Position numbers and translations under genes: made by a program. Below, one piece after another: positions 5,895-6,983 of a stretch of DNA of 6,983 nucleotides (position 1 is its first letter; each line of letters opens with the position of its first letter). Source of the DNA: Lachnospiraceae bacterium (lineage in GTDB: Bacteria > Bacillota > Clostridia > Lachnospirales > Lachnospiraceae); assembly GCA_009774395.1 (NCBI GenBank), contig VSNQ01000179.1:1-6983 (forward strand), in the 5' to 3' direction. Under the pieces are notes generated by a model that saw only the letters and a list, made by a program, of their open reading frames with translations, made no database searches and had not been told where the DNA came from.

Positions 5895-6674
5895 TTACCA
5901 GCCTTTTTTAACTATTGCCTTTTTATGCTTTTTTACTTTTTTAACTGGTACATTTCCTCTTGCAGTAAATACAAAAACAGCAGAAATCCCCAATGCCGCA
6001 ATCATACTAAACAAACAGATTGATACATTCCAATGTACCGCAGAATCATAACTTCGGTAACGGATTAAACCCAAACTTGCAGTAACGGGATAAATATTGG
6101 CTAACGCAGCATTTCCAGAGGCAAACATACCGCCATAACCATAAACAAAAGCAATAATTGTTCCAATCATGTGTCCGTTTGGTATACGGGCGGCGAATGC
6201 AATAACAGGCATGACACCAATATACAAAAACAGGCAGTTAAGAATAATCTGGATAAATGTCTGCAATACTGATGTTACAGAAATTCCCGGAAATCCCATC
6301 ATCAGATCAGCGATTACCGTAAATGCCGCACTTACCAGCCCAAAAAACATAGAAAGCAATGCACATACAAACAGCTTCCCCCACAGCAAACTGCTATATG
6401 AAACAGGTATCGTCAAAATGCTTTTCAGCGTATCATCGTTTGCTTCCCTTGCTATGATATATCCGGCAATTAAAGCAATACACACAGGAAAAATCATGGT
6501 AACATTATTTTTGATCACCTGTTCCGTAAAGAAAGAAAATGTCCAGACTGTTCCGTCCAATGCGGTTGTGGAAAAAAGTGTCAGCAGGACGGAAAGCATC
6601 ATCAGAAAAACACCTGCCCATATCATATGATACCGCTTTAATTTCCATATTTCGGTCTTAACCATGCGAAACAT
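5895..6674 (-). CDS. ABC-2 type permease, lantibiotic-immunity-like (LanE/LanG, CprB/C type)
   Basis: A 259-residue integral membrane subunit of an ABC exporter with about six hydrophobic helices (roughly 17-37, 58-76, 97-124, 138-162, 168-188 and 217-237) and a very basic C-terminal tail (VKKVKKHKKAIVKK). The cytoplasmic stretch AREANDDTLKSILTIP, followed by SYSSLLWGK, is the hallmark of ABC-2 permeases that protect lantibiotic producers or confer resistance to antimicrobial peptides. I chose the ATG at 6674, nine bases after GAGGAG and one base after the upstream gene's stop. The ATG at 6683 abuts that ribosome-binding site and the one at 6710 lies inside the upstream gene. Together with the neighbouring permease it would form the membrane part of a three-gene exporter whose ATPase is not in the window. 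The role in expelling membrane-active peptides is inferred from the family. Confidence 0.85.
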   Translation of the reverse strand: MFRMVKTEIWKLKRYHMIWAGVFLMMLSVLLTLFSTTALDGTVWTFSFFTEQVIKNNVTMIFPVCIALIAGYIIAREANDDTLKSILTIPVSYSSLLWGKLFVCALLSMFFGLVSAAFTVIADLMMGFPGISVTSVLQTFIQIILNCLFLYIGVMPVIAFAARIPNGHMIGTIIAFVYGYGGMFASGNAALANIYPVTASLGLIRYRSYDSAVHWNVSICLFSMIAALGISAVFVFTARGNVPVKKVKKHKKAIVKKGW

Positions 6675-6675
6675 A

Positions 6676-6983
6676 TCATTCATCTCCTCTCTTTTTATAC
6701 ATATAATCAATCAATATAACAGAAAGCAAAGCAATAACGGCTAAAATAATGATTGTCTGAAATGTAGTCGGAATTAAATTTTCCAGCATACCCACGCCGT
6801 CCATAGCGCCATGTGCGGTTAAATTTCCTGCGCTCCATAGGGTTGTAAGCGGAATCGGCATCAGCCAGCACATCACTTTCGGCAGTGCGCCAAAAGAGGA
6901 TTCGGCTGTCAGACTCAGAACACTGTAAAAAACACATAATAAAACAGAAAATACATAGTTCTTGCTAAAGAACACTACGAGAA
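6676..6983 (-). CDS. C-terminal end of a second ABC-2 type permease (partial, runs off the window)
   Basis: The reading frame is open to the right edge, so the start lies outside; the GTG at 6975 is internal. The visible 102 codons contain a helix at the start (NYVFSVLLCVFYSVLSLTA), a short loop with a small hydrophobic segment, and a last helix (TIIILAVIALLSVILI) followed by a charged tail ending RGDE. This matches the C-terminal portion of the roughly 250-residue ABC-2 permeases in lantibiotic-immunity operons. Its stop codon lies one base before the ATG of the next permease and its last codons form that gene's ribosome-binding site, so the two are tightly coupled. An ATP-binding protein is expected upstream, beyond the window. 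Confidence 0.75.
   Translation of the reverse strand, partial: LVVFFSKNYVFSVLLCVFYSVLSLTAESSFGALPKVMCWLMPIPLTTLWSAGNLTAHGAMDGVGMLENLIPTTFQTIIILAVIALLSVILIDYMYKKRGDE

Noticed and set aside
5707..6051. Plus-strand open frame of 114 codons across the permease end
   Set aside because: It starts with TTG without a ribosome-binding site and its second half is antisense to the permease; no recognisable domain.
1..6983. CRISPR array, tRNA, rRNA, transposase or toxin-antitoxin genes
   Set aside because: No regularly spaced repeats, conserved RNA motifs or recognisable proteins of these kinds were seen on either strand.

Overview
The window looks like chromosomal or accessory DNA of a low-GC Gram-positive bacterium, most likely a gut clostridium of the Lachnospiraceae type. 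This rests on AT-rich sequence, strong AAGGAG/GGAGG ribosome-binding sites, and protein families resembling Vex/Vnc and lantibiotic-immunity systems. The assignment is an inference from family resemblance. Every gene I accept lies on the minus strand, so the biological reading order runs from high to low coordinates.

Region by region, in transcription order. (1) 6983-5895: the C-terminal end of one ABC-2 type membrane permease that runs off the right edge, then a complete second ABC-2 permease one base after its stop codon. The pair resembles the two membrane subunits of a lantibiotic-immunity transporter (LanE/LanG, CprB/CprC). The ATPase is not in the window and is expected further right. 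(2) 5894-5634: an intergenic stretch with a small palindrome and, just before the next gene, a two-copy direct repeat that looks like a response-regulator operator. (3) 5633-3853: an OmpR-family response regulator and a two-TM histidine kinase with overlapping stop and start codons, closed by a clear intrinsic terminator. (4) 3790-1594: a second copy of the direct-repeat operator, then a FtsX/MacB-type permease and its ATPase, which closely resembles Vex2 of the pneumococcal Vex system. (5) 1593-89: a decayed two-component system. The receiver domain of a response regulator is fused in frame to the HAMP/HisKA half of a kinase, with the DNA-binding domain and the sensor lost. A one-base frameshift then cuts off the ATPase domain. 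(6) 88-1: an edge stretch with three successive small hairpins, possibly the end of a repeat or mobile element.

How it works together (inference): the intact regulator-kinase pair probably senses an envelope-active compound such as an antimicrobial peptide. It probably activates both its own operon and the permease-ATPase operon through the shared TTTCACA-N4-TTTCAYA site. The ABC-2 permeases next door belong to a peptide-immunity exporter. The broken system at the left end has visibly higher G+C and appears to come from a different source, so the window reads as a mosaic of peptide-sensing and export modules. I found no tRNA, rRNA, CRISPR array, transposase or self-evident novel defence system.
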